DNA of 12,328 bases from Candidatus Caldarchaeum sp. (lineage in GTDB: Archaea; Thermoproteota; Nitrososphaeria_A; Caldarchaeales; Caldarchaeaceae). The notes beneath the pieces were generated by a model. The model did no database searches. It was not told the origin of the DNA and saw only the letters and a list, made by a program, of their open reading frames with translations. Positions 1-6,821 of this stretch are shown here, one piece after another (within the stretch, counting starts at the first letter, position 1; each line of letters starts with the position of its first letter). The translations under genes and the position numbers were made by a program. The stretch lies in NCBI GenBank assembly GCA_025054515.1, contig JANWZT010000023.1:1-12328 (forward strand). Reading direction: 5' to 3'.

Positions 1-1698
1 TAGCATGCTAGAGGCTATTTTCAAAATTTTCTCCCTAATTTCTTTAGCGGCTTGAAAAGCCGACGAAGCACCAACTATTGATGCACGGCTGCTAAACGTT
101 CCCAGACCGTATGGACAGATAGCAGTATCGCCCTGTATAACTGTTACATCGCTTAGATTAACCCCTAGCACCTCGGCCACAACTTGAGCAATAGCGGTCT
201 CATTGCCTGTGCCGCTTGACGTCACGCCAGTCAACACAGTCACCTTCCCCGAAGGGTCTATGCGGATTGTTGTAGCGTCATAACCTTGTGCAAGCGAATT
301 CGGTATAGATGCACCACTCGGCTCGACGGCCACAGCTATCCCTAAACCGATTAGACGGCCTTGCTCTCTTTTGCTTCTCTTAAACTCTTTGAATTTTTCA
401 TAATCCACTAACTCACGCACCTTAGTCAAAAGACCCACATAGTCGCCACTGTCATACACGGCACCAGTAGCCGTTTTGTATGGAAACGCATCGCTGGGAA
501 TAAGGTTCTTCAGCCTGACCTCAACCCTGTCCAAACCAAGGTCGCGTGCACCAAGATCCATCATACGCTCGTATACGACGCATGCACTCTCTTTACCGAA
601 ACCTCTGTACGGAGCGTAGGGAGTCTTATTGGTTGCGCATCCATAGCCTTCTACATGAAGGTTCCTTATTGCGTAAGGTCCTGTGATGTATTTAGCAGAA
701 ACCAGTAGCTGGGCGTATCCTTGGGTGGGGAAGAATGCACCGAAATCAGCGTAGATCCGGTCGCTCAACCCCAAAACAACGCCGTCCTTACTAGCACCAA
801 CTCGTATGTTGTGAACTTGATCCCTTGCATGCCCAGTAGAAACAAAGTGTTCTCTTCTCGTTTCTACCCATTTTACCGCCCCACCAACCCGCATAGCAAG
901 AAAGGCCACAAGCGCCTCCTCAGCATAGAATGGGGTCTTGACACCGAACCCTCCCCCCACATAAGGCTGGATTACACGTATCTTGTTCTCTGGAATTCCA
1001 AGCATCTCGCTCAACAAAGTCCTGAGCGTGTGAGGTTGCTGAGTCGACGCGTAATAAGTTAACGTTCCAGAAGCCTTCTCAAACTTAGCCATGTAGCCTC
1101 TTGGCTCCATAGGCGCCGCAGTGTGTCTATGAACCTTGATCCTTTCCTCTATCACAATGTCCGATTCCTTGAATGCCTTCTCGACGTCTCCTGCCTTGAT
1201 CGTAAAACTGAAGATTATGTTGTCTCCCCACTCTGGATAAAGCAGCACTCGACCGTCTAGGGATGATTCGATGTCGGACACAACGGGTAGCGGTGCGTAG
1301 TCCACTTTGACAGCCTCCAGCGCATCAGCTAACGCATATCGGTCGTCAGCCAGCACAGCTGCAAGGGGTTCACCGGCATACCTAGCAACATCAACCGCCA
1401 AGCCATACGCTGGCCAGTATTTTATTCCCGGAAGGTCCTTGAAAAAAGGAGGGTAGCATGGCATCATTTTGACTATATCCTCGCCTGTTAAAGCCTCGAC
1501 AACTCCCGGCAGGCTCTTAGCCTCTTTAACATCAACTTTTATTTTTGCGTGAGGATGAGCACTCCTCGAAAAACCAAGGTAAAGGACATTCTCTTCATAC
1601 AAATCGTCTAAATATTTCGCCGAACCACACACGATGTTCGGGCCTACTAGGCTTGGGAAAGGTTTACCTATGTATCTACTTGATTGGGTTGAATCCAT
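1..1698 (-). CDS. CoxL-like molybdopterin-binding large subunit of a xanthine dehydrogenase/CODH-family hydroxylase (3' end outside window)
   Basis: Open frame of 566 codons from an ATG at 1698 to the window edge; about 200 C-terminal residues are missing compared with the usual 750-800. Visible landmarks are the N-terminal a/b hammerhead region (GSAKYLDD, residues 25-32; YAGEPLAAVLADD, 107-119), PMEPRG (197-202), the molybdopterin-cofactor signature VGGGFGVK (247-254), the active-site loop APYRGFGKE (362-370) and SSGTGNET (494-501). The family oxidises or hydroxylates a small organic substrate at a Mo centre, with FAD and 2Fe-2S subunits that are not in this window. The loop lacks the Cys of true (form I) CO dehydrogenase and is nearer the form II pattern AYRGAGR, so an aldehyde, aromatic or heterocyclic substrate is more likely than CO. 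It is divergent from the PhlG-like gene. A TATA-like box 26 bases upstream fits a leaderless start at 1698. The family call is firm; the substrate is unknown. Confidence 0.93.
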   Translation of the reverse strand, partial: MDSTQSSRYIGKPFPSLVGPNIVCGSAKYLDDLYEENVLYLGFSRSAHPHAKIKVDVKEAKSLPGVVEALTGEDIVKMMPCYPPFFKDLPGIKYWPAYGLAVDVARYAGEPLAAVLADDRYALADALEAVKVDYAPLPVVSDIESSLDGRVLLYPEWGDNIIFSFTIKAGDVEKAFKESDIVIEERIKVHRHTAAPMEPRGYMAKFEKASGTLTYYASTQQPHTLRTLLSEMLGIPENKIRVIQPYVGGGFGVKTPFYAEEALVAFLAMRVGGAVKWVETRREHFVSTGHARDQVHNIRVGASKDGVVLGLSDRIYADFGAFFPTQGYAQLLVSAKYITGPYAIRNLHVEGYGCATNKTPYAPYRGFGKESACVVYERMMDLGARDLGLDRVEVRLKNLIPSDAFPYKTATGAVYDSGDYVGLLTKVRELVDYEKFKEFKRSKREQGRLIGLGIAVAVEPSGASIPNSLAQGYDATTIRIDPSGKVTVLTGVTSSGTGNETAIAQVVAEVLGVNLSDVTVIQGDTAICPYGLGTFSSRASIVGASSAFQAAKEIREKILKIASSML

Positions 1699-1715
1699 GA
1701 AGTCCAAAAACCTAA

Positions 1716-1729
1716 CTTTTATTTAAATT
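1716..1729 (-). promoter_or_regulatory. Archaeal TATA box for the CoxL-like gene
   Basis: On the minus strand the gap contains AATTTAAATAAAAG, centred near 1723, about 25 bases before the ATG at 1698. This spacing predicts transcription starting at or next to the start codon, a leaderless mRNA. No Shine-Dalgarno motif lies between the box and the ATG. Confidence 0.6.
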
Positions 1730-1870
1730 GTTTGAATGGTAAACCCCCTCGGCAGCCGATTGGGAATCAAACCGACTCGTCATCAGTGCAGGATCTTTTT
1801 CATTCAGATTTTTCAGCTTCAACCTCATTCATGTTATCTTTTTGTTTCAGTCAGCTGGACTTTTTTAATA

Positions 1871-1880
1871 AAATTTATAT
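1871..1880 (+). promoter_or_regulatory. Archaeal TATA box for the PhlG-like hydrolase gene
   Basis: AAATTTATAT ends 25 bases before the ATG at 1906, so the expected transcription start falls within a few bases of that ATG. This is the main reason for choosing 1906 over the upstream in-frame start at 1732, which would place the promoter inside the coding region. Confidence 0.6.
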
Positions 1881-1905
1881 TCGACGACATTATGTAGGAC
1901 GGCCA

Positions 1906-2517
1906 ATGCCGAGTATAATTGATTTAGCAAGAGACGAAGCTTCTCAATTGCTTCAACCCGGCTACCTTCCTTTTGAAAGCGGTTTCAAAAACTTAGACAA
2001 CAACATTCTATTGGTTGCTGCTTTAACAAGGATGCACTACTGCAGAAAGGACATGGTCGAATGGTGGTTTGCACATGGTTTATCACCCCGGGAACACACA
2101 GCCATCTACAAACTATGGCATAATGTTGACCATGTTCGCGGAGAGTGGGATGAAAAATGGTCTTCGGGAAACTACATCGGCGCAAGCCACATTGTTGACG
2201 AGACCCTAGGTGGGAAACCTCCAGTCTACAAGCTAAAAATAAACTTTCAAGAACCATCACTCCTTTACGATACTTCTAAGTTTAAAGATGCGAATGCAAC
2301 AGCTATGGTGGCGTACATTTACGACAGAGACCGTGGTCTGCGACTCGGAGTTATGACACACTATGTTAGAGACACTTATTTAGGATGTGAAATGAGGAGT
2401 CGTTTCTGGCTTGAGAACGCTAATACTGAGATTGCCAGAAACCTATTTCAGCACTGTGTTGAGGAAATGAGCAACCTTGCGGTCCTGCTACCTTACTTTT
2501 TCAGAATAAAAAAATAA
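1906..2517 (+). CDS. DAPG/phloretin hydrolase-like (PhlG-type) C-C hydrolase
   Basis: 203 residues from ATG 1906. The PhlG/phloretin hydrolase family (zinc enzymes) hydrolyses the C-C bond between an acyl group and a phloroglucinol-type ring. Matching landmarks, in order, are MVEWWFAHGL (50-59), YKLWHNVDH (68-76), HIVDETLGG (95-103), GVMTHYVRD (148-156), GCEMRSRFW (160-168) and FQHCVEEMSNLAVLLP (181-196). His76, Glu99, His152, His183 and Glu187 are candidate metal or active-site residues; the H-x3-E pair at 183/187 is the clearest. It is shorter than bacterial PhlG (roughly 290 residues), lacking much of the N-terminal region. The frame stays open upstream to 1732, but those residues are low-complexity and do not look family-like, and a TATA box lies within them. 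The next gene, a cyclase-family hydrolase, follows in the same direction after 95 bases with its own TATA box. The fold assignment is from remembered motifs; the substrate is inferred only. Confidence 0.75.
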   Translation: MPSIIDLARDEASQLLQPGYLPFESGFKNLDNNILLVAALTRMHYCRKDMVEWWFAHGLSPREHTAIYKLWHNVDHVRGEWDEKWSSGNYIGASHIVDETLGGKPPVYKLKINFQEPSLLYDTSKFKDANATAMVAYIYDRDRGLRLGVMTHYVRDTYLGCEMRSRFWLENANTEIARNLFQHCVEEMSNLAVLLPYFFRIKK

Positions 2518-2570
2518 GAAGAACAAGAAATACCTAGCAATTTACATACAACGACTCGGCATCAAACTAA

Positions 2571-2582
2571 GAAATATTTAAG
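2571..2582 (+). promoter_or_regulatory. Archaeal TATA box for the first cyclase-family gene
   Basis: GAAATATTTAAG lies about 31 bases before the ATG at 2613, predicting a very short or absent leader. No Shine-Dalgarno motif is present. The 95-base gap from the PhlG-like gene holds this box and nothing else recognisable. Confidence 0.5.
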
Positions 2583-2612
2583 TAAAAGTCGAGTGAGCTC
2601 TGACCTACGAAC

Positions 2613-3497
2613 ATGAAGGAGTTCGAAGTCGACACTAAATACTTACATGGGCTGCTGGACTCGAAGTACATTGGTAAGCCTGAGGAGGTTCTTGTAAAAC
2701 CAATTGTGAAATTTTTCGGCGAAGAAGTGGAGGTCTACGACCTGTCGCATCCATTTGGTCCAGGGGTTCCGCTCTGGCCGTACTTTCAAGACGTCAAGAT
2801 TGAACGTGTTCATTACCACGCCAAATCGAGGGTTTTATCGCAGCAAATAACCACTGTAATGCACGTCTCCACACACGCTGATTCACCAGTGCATGTAGAA
2901 GAGGGGTTTCCGTCAACGGGCGAAATACCTGTTGAGAGATACATGGGAGACGGTGTGATTGTTTCCATCCCCAAAGGAAAATGGGGCGTGATAACTGCGG
3001 AGGACTTGGAGAAGGCTGATCCCCCTATCGAAAAGGGCGACATCGTAATAGTCAACACAGGCTGGCACAAGTACTGGGGCGACACGGTGAAATACTTCTG
3101 CTACGCTCCAGGCTTTTACAAAGAAGCTGGTGAATGGTTTGTCAAAAAGGGTGTAAAGGCTGTGGGTATAGACACTCAAGCGTTGGACCACCCGCTTGGC
3201 ACTAGAGAGGTGTGGCATCAAGAAGGTGGCGACGAGAGGAACATAGTTGTTCCGTGGCTTCTAGACGAGTACAAAAAAGAGACAGGGAGAGATGTAAGAG
3301 AAGACTTTCCTTACTGGGAGCCGTGTCATAGGTTGTTGTTAACCCACGGCATAATGGGCTGGGAAAACGTGGGGGGCGACATAGATAAGGTTACGGGAAA
3401 GAGGTGTTTCATAGCTGGGCTACCGATAAAGTGGATCGGGGGAGACGGCTCAATAGTAAGGCTTATAGCAATAGTGAAGAAAAGAAAGGTAGACTAG
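2613..3497 (+). CDS. Cyclase-family (PF04199-type) metal-dependent hydrolase, copy 1
   Basis: 294 residues. The core begins at VYDLSHPFG (41-49) after about 40 extra N-terminal residues. The metal-binding signature of the family (H-x-G-T-H-x-D-x-P-x-H) is present as HVSTHADSPVH (84-94), with Ser in place of the usual Gly. Later conserved segments are PPIEKGDIVIVNTGWH and LTHGIMGWENVGG. Family members (kynurenine formamidase, isatin hydrolase and related enzymes) hydrolyse amide or ring bonds with Mn or Zn. By eye it is roughly 60% identical to the product of 8831-9679, including the extension with (Y)xHGxLDxKxxGxPE. It lies downstream of the PhlG-like gene and is convergent with the SDR gene, with a four-base overlap at CTAG. 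A ring-opening or lactone/ketone hydrolysis step is inferred; kynurenine formamidase itself is unlikely given the N-terminal extension and the neighbours. Confidence 0.88.
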   Translation: MKEFEVDTKYLHGLLDSKYIGKPEEVLVKPIVKFFGEEVEVYDLSHPFGPGVPLWPYFQDVKIERVHYHAKSRVLSQQITTVMHVSTHADSPVHVEEGFPSTGEIPVERYMGDGVIVSIPKGKWGVITAEDLEKADPPIEKGDIVIVNTGWHKYWGDTVKYFCYAPGFYKEAGEWFVKKGVKAVGIDTQALDHPLGTREVWHQEGGDERNIVVPWLLDEYKKETGRDVREDFPYWEPCHRLLLTHGIMGWENVGGDIDKVTGKRCFIAGLPIKWIGGDGSIVRLIAIVKKRKVD

Positions 3498-4348
3498 GCC
3501 CAGCTAGTCACTCCACCATCAACATACAGTATCTGACCAGTAACGAAGTTTGAAGCATCGGATGCGAAAAACACTACGGCGCCTATCAAGTCGTCGGGGT
3601 ATCCCCACCTGCCTACCAGTATTCTCGACAACATTGTTTGCGAGAGTTCCGGGTTTTTCATTATATGGGATGTTAACGGTGTCGCTATTACAGTCGGCGC
3701 TATTGCGTTTACCTGTATATTGAACTTAGCCCATTCGCAGGCAAGCTGTCTAGTCAGCATGTTTACAGCGCCTTTACTGGTACAGTAGGCTATGTAGTTT
3801 CGTGGTAGCCCGTAGGCACCTCTAACTGAGGATATGTTGATTATTTTCCCTTGCTTCTGCTGTATCATCTGCTTTCCCACCTCTCTACAAACCAAAAAAA
3901 TACCTGTGACGTTTGTGTCCATCACCGTCTTCCAATCCTCGAGCGGATATTCTTCAGCAGGCTTTGGAATGTTTACACCCGCATAGTTAACAAGTATGTT
4001 TATTTTCCCAAATCTATCCACCGTTTCCTTCACCATTCTTTCGACTTCTTCAGCTTTGGAAATATCACAGGGGACAGCTAAACATTCTCTTCCCAGTTGT
4101 TTCACATCTTTTCTGACCTCCTCTAGTTTCTCCAAGGTCCTTCCTACTACAACGATATCGGCCCCAAAGTCGGCCAGGCCGAGGGCTGTTGGTCTACCCA
4201 AGCCTCCTCCCCCGCCTGTCACTATTGCTACCTTGCCGGATAGGTCGAAAAGCTTACGAAAACCAAGGGAACCGCTTCTTACACGTTCAGCAAGATGTTT
4301 CCGATACTCTTCCTCGGAAGAGTATGTAGACCAGCTCATGGTCGTCAC
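3494..4348 (-). CDS. SDR-family NAD(P)-dependent oxidoreductase, copy 1
   Basis: 284 residues counted from a GTG at 4348. Classical SDR landmarks: cofactor motif TGGGGGLG (44-51), CD at 94-95, NYAG (121-124, NNAG variant), Asn146, Ser174, catalytic YCTSK (Tyr188, Lys192), and a C-terminal GQILYVDGG. It reversibly oxidises a hydroxyl or reduces a ketone with NAD(P)H. About 37 residues precede the Rossmann core, more than usual. The start is uncertain: the GTG forms a GTGA overlap with the cupin stop (translational coupling), while an ATG lies three codons inside (4339); neither has a Shine-Dalgarno motif. It is the second gene of a cupin-SDR operon. It ends convergently on the cyclase-family gene, which has a paralogue that is operonic with the other SDR, so the two families probably act in sequence. 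The specific substrate cannot be read from the sequence. Confidence 0.92.
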   Translation of the reverse strand: MTTMSWSTYSSEEEYRKHLAERVRSGSLGFRKLFDLSGKVAIVTGGGGGLGRPTALGLADFGADIVVVGRTLEKLEEVRKDVKQLGRECLAVPCDISKAEEVERMVKETVDRFGKINILVNYAGVNIPKPAEEYPLEDWKTVMDTNVTGIFLVCREVGKQMIQQKQGKIINISSVRGAYGLPRNYIAYCTSKGAVNMLTRQLACEWAKFNIQVNAIAPTVIATPLTSHIMKNPELSQTMLSRILVGRWGYPDDLIGAVVFFASDASNFVTGQILYVDGGVTSWA

Positions 4349-4692
4349 TTTTTATCAGGGTAGGCGCTTATTACCAGCATTGTTGCGGGGGTGTTTGTTT
4401 TATTGATAATGCTTCTCTTTTCACCGGGGGCGATGTAGAGTGTATCCATGGGTTCTAACGTTATTTCTTCACCGTTTCCTCCAATTATCGTAAGCTTGCC
4501 CGATATGAGGACATAGACTTTGTCGGTGTCGCTCACCGAGGGCTCGGCACCGCCTCCGGGTAAAAAATACGACAATCCAACCCAGAACGACCGAACACCA
4601 GTAGTATCTCTATGCTGCAACCTTAAAGGAACCATCTTAAAATGTCCAGCCGCCTCGTAAGGTTTTGCATCGTCTAACTTAACACGGATCAT
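4345..4692 (-). CDS. Small cupin-domain protein without the usual metal ligands
   Basis: 115 residues, a single cupin domain. Cupin motif 1 aligns at LPGGGAEPSVSDTDKVYVLI (44-63) followed by SG (64-65), and motif 2 at PMDTLYIAPGEKRSIINKTN (81-100). The positions normally holding His-x-His are Ser52 and Ser54, the motif-1 Glu is Lys58 and the motif-2 His is Arg93, so none of the four metal ligands remains while the fold-defining Gly and Pro residues are kept. It may bind a small ligand, act as a non-metal isomerase or lyase, or serve as a sensor or subunit; no reaction can be assigned. It is the first gene of the cupin-SDR operon, with its ATG a few bases after the predicted transcription start. 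Its stop overlaps the SDR start by four bases. It is divergent from the DHDPS-like gene. Confidence 0.82.
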   Translation of the reverse strand: MIRVKLDDAKPYEAAGHFKMVPLRLQHRDTTGVRSFWVGLSYFLPGGGAEPSVSDTDKVYVLISGKLTIIGGNGEEITLEPMDTLYIAPGEKRSIINKTNTPATMLVISAYPDKK

Positions 4693-4715
4693 GCTTATGT
4701 AAAGCTTTGATTAAC

Positions 4716-4730
4716 GGTTTATATTTTAAG
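4716..4730 (-). promoter_or_regulatory. Archaeal TATA box for the cupin-SDR operon
   Basis: On the minus strand the box reads CTTAAAATATAAACC, centred near 4723, about 30 bases before the cupin ATG at 4692. A leaderless or nearly leaderless mRNA is predicted. The 4693-4853 gap also carries the divergent promoter of the DHDPS-like gene. Confidence 0.6.
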
Positions 4731-4775
4731 CTTTCTACCACTCCGTTAGCAGCTCTGCCAGTCCTCATAGCTAAA

Positions 4776-4788
4776 TTTTTATATTAAA
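4776..4788 (+). promoter_or_regulatory. Archaeal TATA box for the DHDPS-like gene
   Basis: TTTTTATATTAAA is centred near 4781. The predicted transcription start is near 4805-4808, coinciding with an ATG at 4805 that is not in frame with the annotated coding region. This placement is the basis for suspecting that the true start is ATG 4805 and that a +1 shift lies between them. Confidence 0.6.
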
Positions 4789-4853
4789 GCACTGCTATCG
4801 AAAGATGTTTGAAATAGTGGAGTGATGGTAGATACGACAGGCTCTACGTTGCT

Positions 4854-5837
4854 GTGGTGACGCCTTTCAAACCTTACAGCTTTGAAGTCGACGAGCAGGC
4901 TCTAAGAACTCTCCTTAGGTACTTCCTCCAAAAGGAATACATTGACCTAGGTATTGGTATAATCATCAATCCAGAAGCAGGAGAAGTATTTTATCTATCG
5001 AGGGAGGAAAAACAACGGAATATAGAGATAGCCCTTGAGGAAAGCAAAGGCAGGGTGCCTGTGTTCACAGGTGTTATTGACACAACCACGAGAGGGACAT
5101 GCGAAGAAGCTAGAATGGCCATGCGCATGGGTGTCGACGGCTTGTTCTTCCTCCCGCCTATGGGTGCTCTGGACATTACTATAGCATGGAACCCCATCAA
5201 GTACCCAGAAGTGTGGCTCAATATACTGAAGGAAATCACCAAAGCAGCAAACTTACCAATAATCGTTCACCCCGTAGCCAACTTTACTCCAACATACGGT
5301 GTTGGATTGCCGCTAGAGTCTACAGTAATGATATGCAACAACATCCCGAACATAGTTGGATGGAAAATGACCTACAACTGGGAGGGATACAAAATCATAG
5401 CACGTGGATTGAGAAAACTGAAAAACCATGTCGGATTGCTGTGTGCACCAGGGGTGTATTTTCATGAAGCTATTGCGTCCGGATTTTTCGATGGCGCAGT
5501 AAGCGGTTCGTTCAATTATGCCTTAGAGCATATGATGGAGCATATCAAAGCAGCAAAGAACGACAACCTAGCTCTAGCGAAACAAATATGGAACAATGGA
5601 TTAGCTGAGCTGCACGAATATGTATATTCTGACTACTCAAGACTTCATGTCAGGTATAAAATTGCGACTTGGTTGCGTGGTTTGATTCCATCTCCTTACA
5701 TGCGGCCGCCCATGCCTCCGCCTACCACCGAAGAGGTGAGGATTTTGTCTGAATTATTTATGAAGATGGGTGTCAAGATAATAGATGATGCTGAGGAGAA
5801 GCTGTTAGAATTATCACCGTCGCTACATTTTGATTAG
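4854..5837 (+). CDS. Dihydrodipicolinate synthase/N-acetylneuraminate lyase-superfamily aldolase or lyase
   Basis: 327 residues from GTG 4854. It shows the DHDPS-type TIM barrel: VTPFKP at the N-terminus, NPEAGE (39-44) where DHDPS has GTTGE, IIVHPVANF (136-144) where DHDPS has a Tyr-Asn motif, and the Schiff-base lysine in IVGWKM (Lys171). The Thr pair, Tyr and Arg that define lysine-biosynthetic DHDPS are missing, so it is better called a 2-oxo acid aldolase, lyase or hydratase-aldolase of unknown substrate. The start is doubtful. GTG 4854 removes part of the first strand, whereas the frame extends upstream as DGRYDRLYVAV without any ATG before a TAG at 4815. ATG 4805, at the right distance from the TATA box, reads MFEIVE in another frame to TGA 4823. 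A single +1 shift near TGA 4823 would join the two. This may be a mutation, a sequencing error or programmed frameshifting; the rest of the gene is intact. Confidence 0.85.
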   Translation: MVTPFKPYSFEVDEQALRTLLRYFLQKEYIDLGIGIIINPEAGEVFYLSREEKQRNIEIALEESKGRVPVFTGVIDTTTRGTCEEARMAMRMGVDGLFFLPPMGALDITIAWNPIKYPEVWLNILKEITKAANLPIIVHPVANFTPTYGVGLPLESTVMICNNIPNIVGWKMTYNWEGYKIIARGLRKLKNHVGLLCAPGVYFHEAIASGFFDGAVSGSFNYALEHMMEHIKAAKNDNLALAKQIWNNGLAELHEYVYSDYSRLHVRYKIATWLRGLIPSPYMRPPMPPPTTEEVRILSELFMKMGVKIIDDAEEKLLELSPSLHFD

Positions 5838-5853
5838 CTGACTCTAGTTAAAG

Positions 5854-5861
5854 CTATATAA
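5854..5861 (+). promoter_or_regulatory. Archaeal TATA box for the 3-hydroxyacyl-CoA dehydrogenase-like gene
   Basis: CTATATAA is centred about 31 bases before ATG 5889, predicting a leader of only about five bases. No Shine-Dalgarno motif is seen. It lies in the 51-base gap after the DHDPS-like gene, so the two plus-strand genes can be transcribed separately. Confidence 0.55.
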
Positions 5862-5888
5862 TGTTAAAGATGTGAAAACATGACCTGA

Positions 5889-6821
5889 ATGTACAAAACA
5901 GCTGTTATAGGAGCTGGGTTGATGGGGAGTGGTATAGCGATAGCTTATTCTGCGGCGGGGTATCAAGTAATGCTTTTCGATTTCGAGGAAGTCCTCAAAA
6001 AAAGTTTAGAGAATATTAAGAACATTTTAGCCGAGCTTTCTAGGTTGCAGATACTAAAAAATGAAGACCAAAATAAAATCCTCGAAAGAATATCGATGAC
6101 AACTTCGCTTGAAGATGCGGTGAAAGACGCTGAAATAGTCACTGAAGCCGTCTCGGAATCTCTTGAACTAAAAATTAATCTTTTTAAGCAGCTTGACGAG
6201 ATTTGCGGGAAAGAAGTAATACTGGCCTCAAACACTTCGTCTTTCAAAATATCTGAAATTGCTCAAAGAGTAAACAGGAAACAACGGGTTGTTGGAACAC
6301 ACTGGTGGAATCCACCTTATCTTATGCCGTTGGTTGAAATTATCAGAACAGACTTCAATAGCGAGATTATAGAACGTGTGGTTAATTTATTCACTAAAAC
6401 GCTTAAGAAACAAGTTGTTGTGTGTAAAGACTCGCCGGGAGGTGTTGGAGTTCGTCTTCAAGCTGCACTATTTGCGGAGGCTATGAAAATCTACGATGAG
6501 GGACTAGTTTCTGCATCAGACCTAGACAAGATTGTAAAACTTACTCTTGGAATGAGGTACCCACTGTTTGGGCCTTTCCAAATTGCAGACCTCGGCGGTC
6601 TTGACGTATTCCTGCACGCCCACGATTATCTATCTAAAAGGTTGGGTGAACGGTTCACTCCGATTAGAAGGCTGGTTTCAATGGTCGAGAACGGAGAATT
6701 GGGCGTTAAAACCGGCAAGGGCTTCTACACCTACCCTAAGGACTATCTGGAAAAAGTGCTCAAGAAAAGAAATGAAACGATACTGGAAATTCTAAGGATC
6801 CAGAGCAAATTCGATGTTTAA
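5889..6821 (+). CDS. 3-hydroxyacyl-CoA dehydrogenase-family NAD-dependent oxidoreductase
   Basis: 310 residues, two domains. The N-terminal NAD-binding fold starts with VIGAGLMGSG (6-15). The catalytic region has ASNTSS (113-118; Ser117), GTHWWNPPYLMPLVE (136-150) with the His138-Glu150 dyad, and a C-terminal 3HCDH domain ending with GVKTGKGFYTYP (272-283). The family oxidises an (S)-3-hydroxyacyl-CoA, or in related branches a free 3-hydroxy acid or sugar acid, to the 3-oxo compound. Two departures are notable. The usual HFFNP is HWWNPP, and the highly conserved PGF(I/V)xNR is PGGVGVR (183-189), so the substrate-contacting Asn is Val188. A non-CoA or unusual 3-hydroxy acid substrate is possible. 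It ends convergently with the HMGL-like gene, sharing the bases TTAA. A role in oxidising the product of ring opening is an inference. Confidence 0.88.
   Translation: MYKTAVIGAGLMGSGIAIAYSAAGYQVMLFDFEEVLKKSLENIKNILAELSRLQILKNEDQNKILERISMTTSLEDAVKDAEIVTEAVSESLELKINLFKQLDEICGKEVILASNTSSFKISEIAQRVNRKQRVVGTHWWNPPYLMPLVEIIRTDFNSEIIERVVNLFTKTLKKQVVVCKDSPGGVGVRLQAALFAEAMKIYDEGLVSASDLDKIVKLTLGMRYPLFGPFQIADLGGLDVFLHAHDYLSKRLGERFTPIRRLVSMVENGELGVKTGKGFYTYPKDYLEKVLKKRNETILEILRIQSKFDV

Noticed and set aside
721..1062. Plus-strand open frame of 113 codons
   Set aside because: It is antisense to the CoxL-like gene, whose minus-strand frame carries clear family motifs. The translation shows no recognisable domain.
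1732..1905. N-terminal extension of the PhlG-like frame starting at 1732
   Set aside because: It contains the TATA box for ATG 1906, is low-complexity (Ser/Phe-rich) and has no resemblance to the family, so it is treated as untranslated sequence that happens to be open.
3996..4406. Plus-strand open frame of 136 codons
   Set aside because: It lies opposite the SDR/cupin junction and is a low-complexity shadow of those genes.
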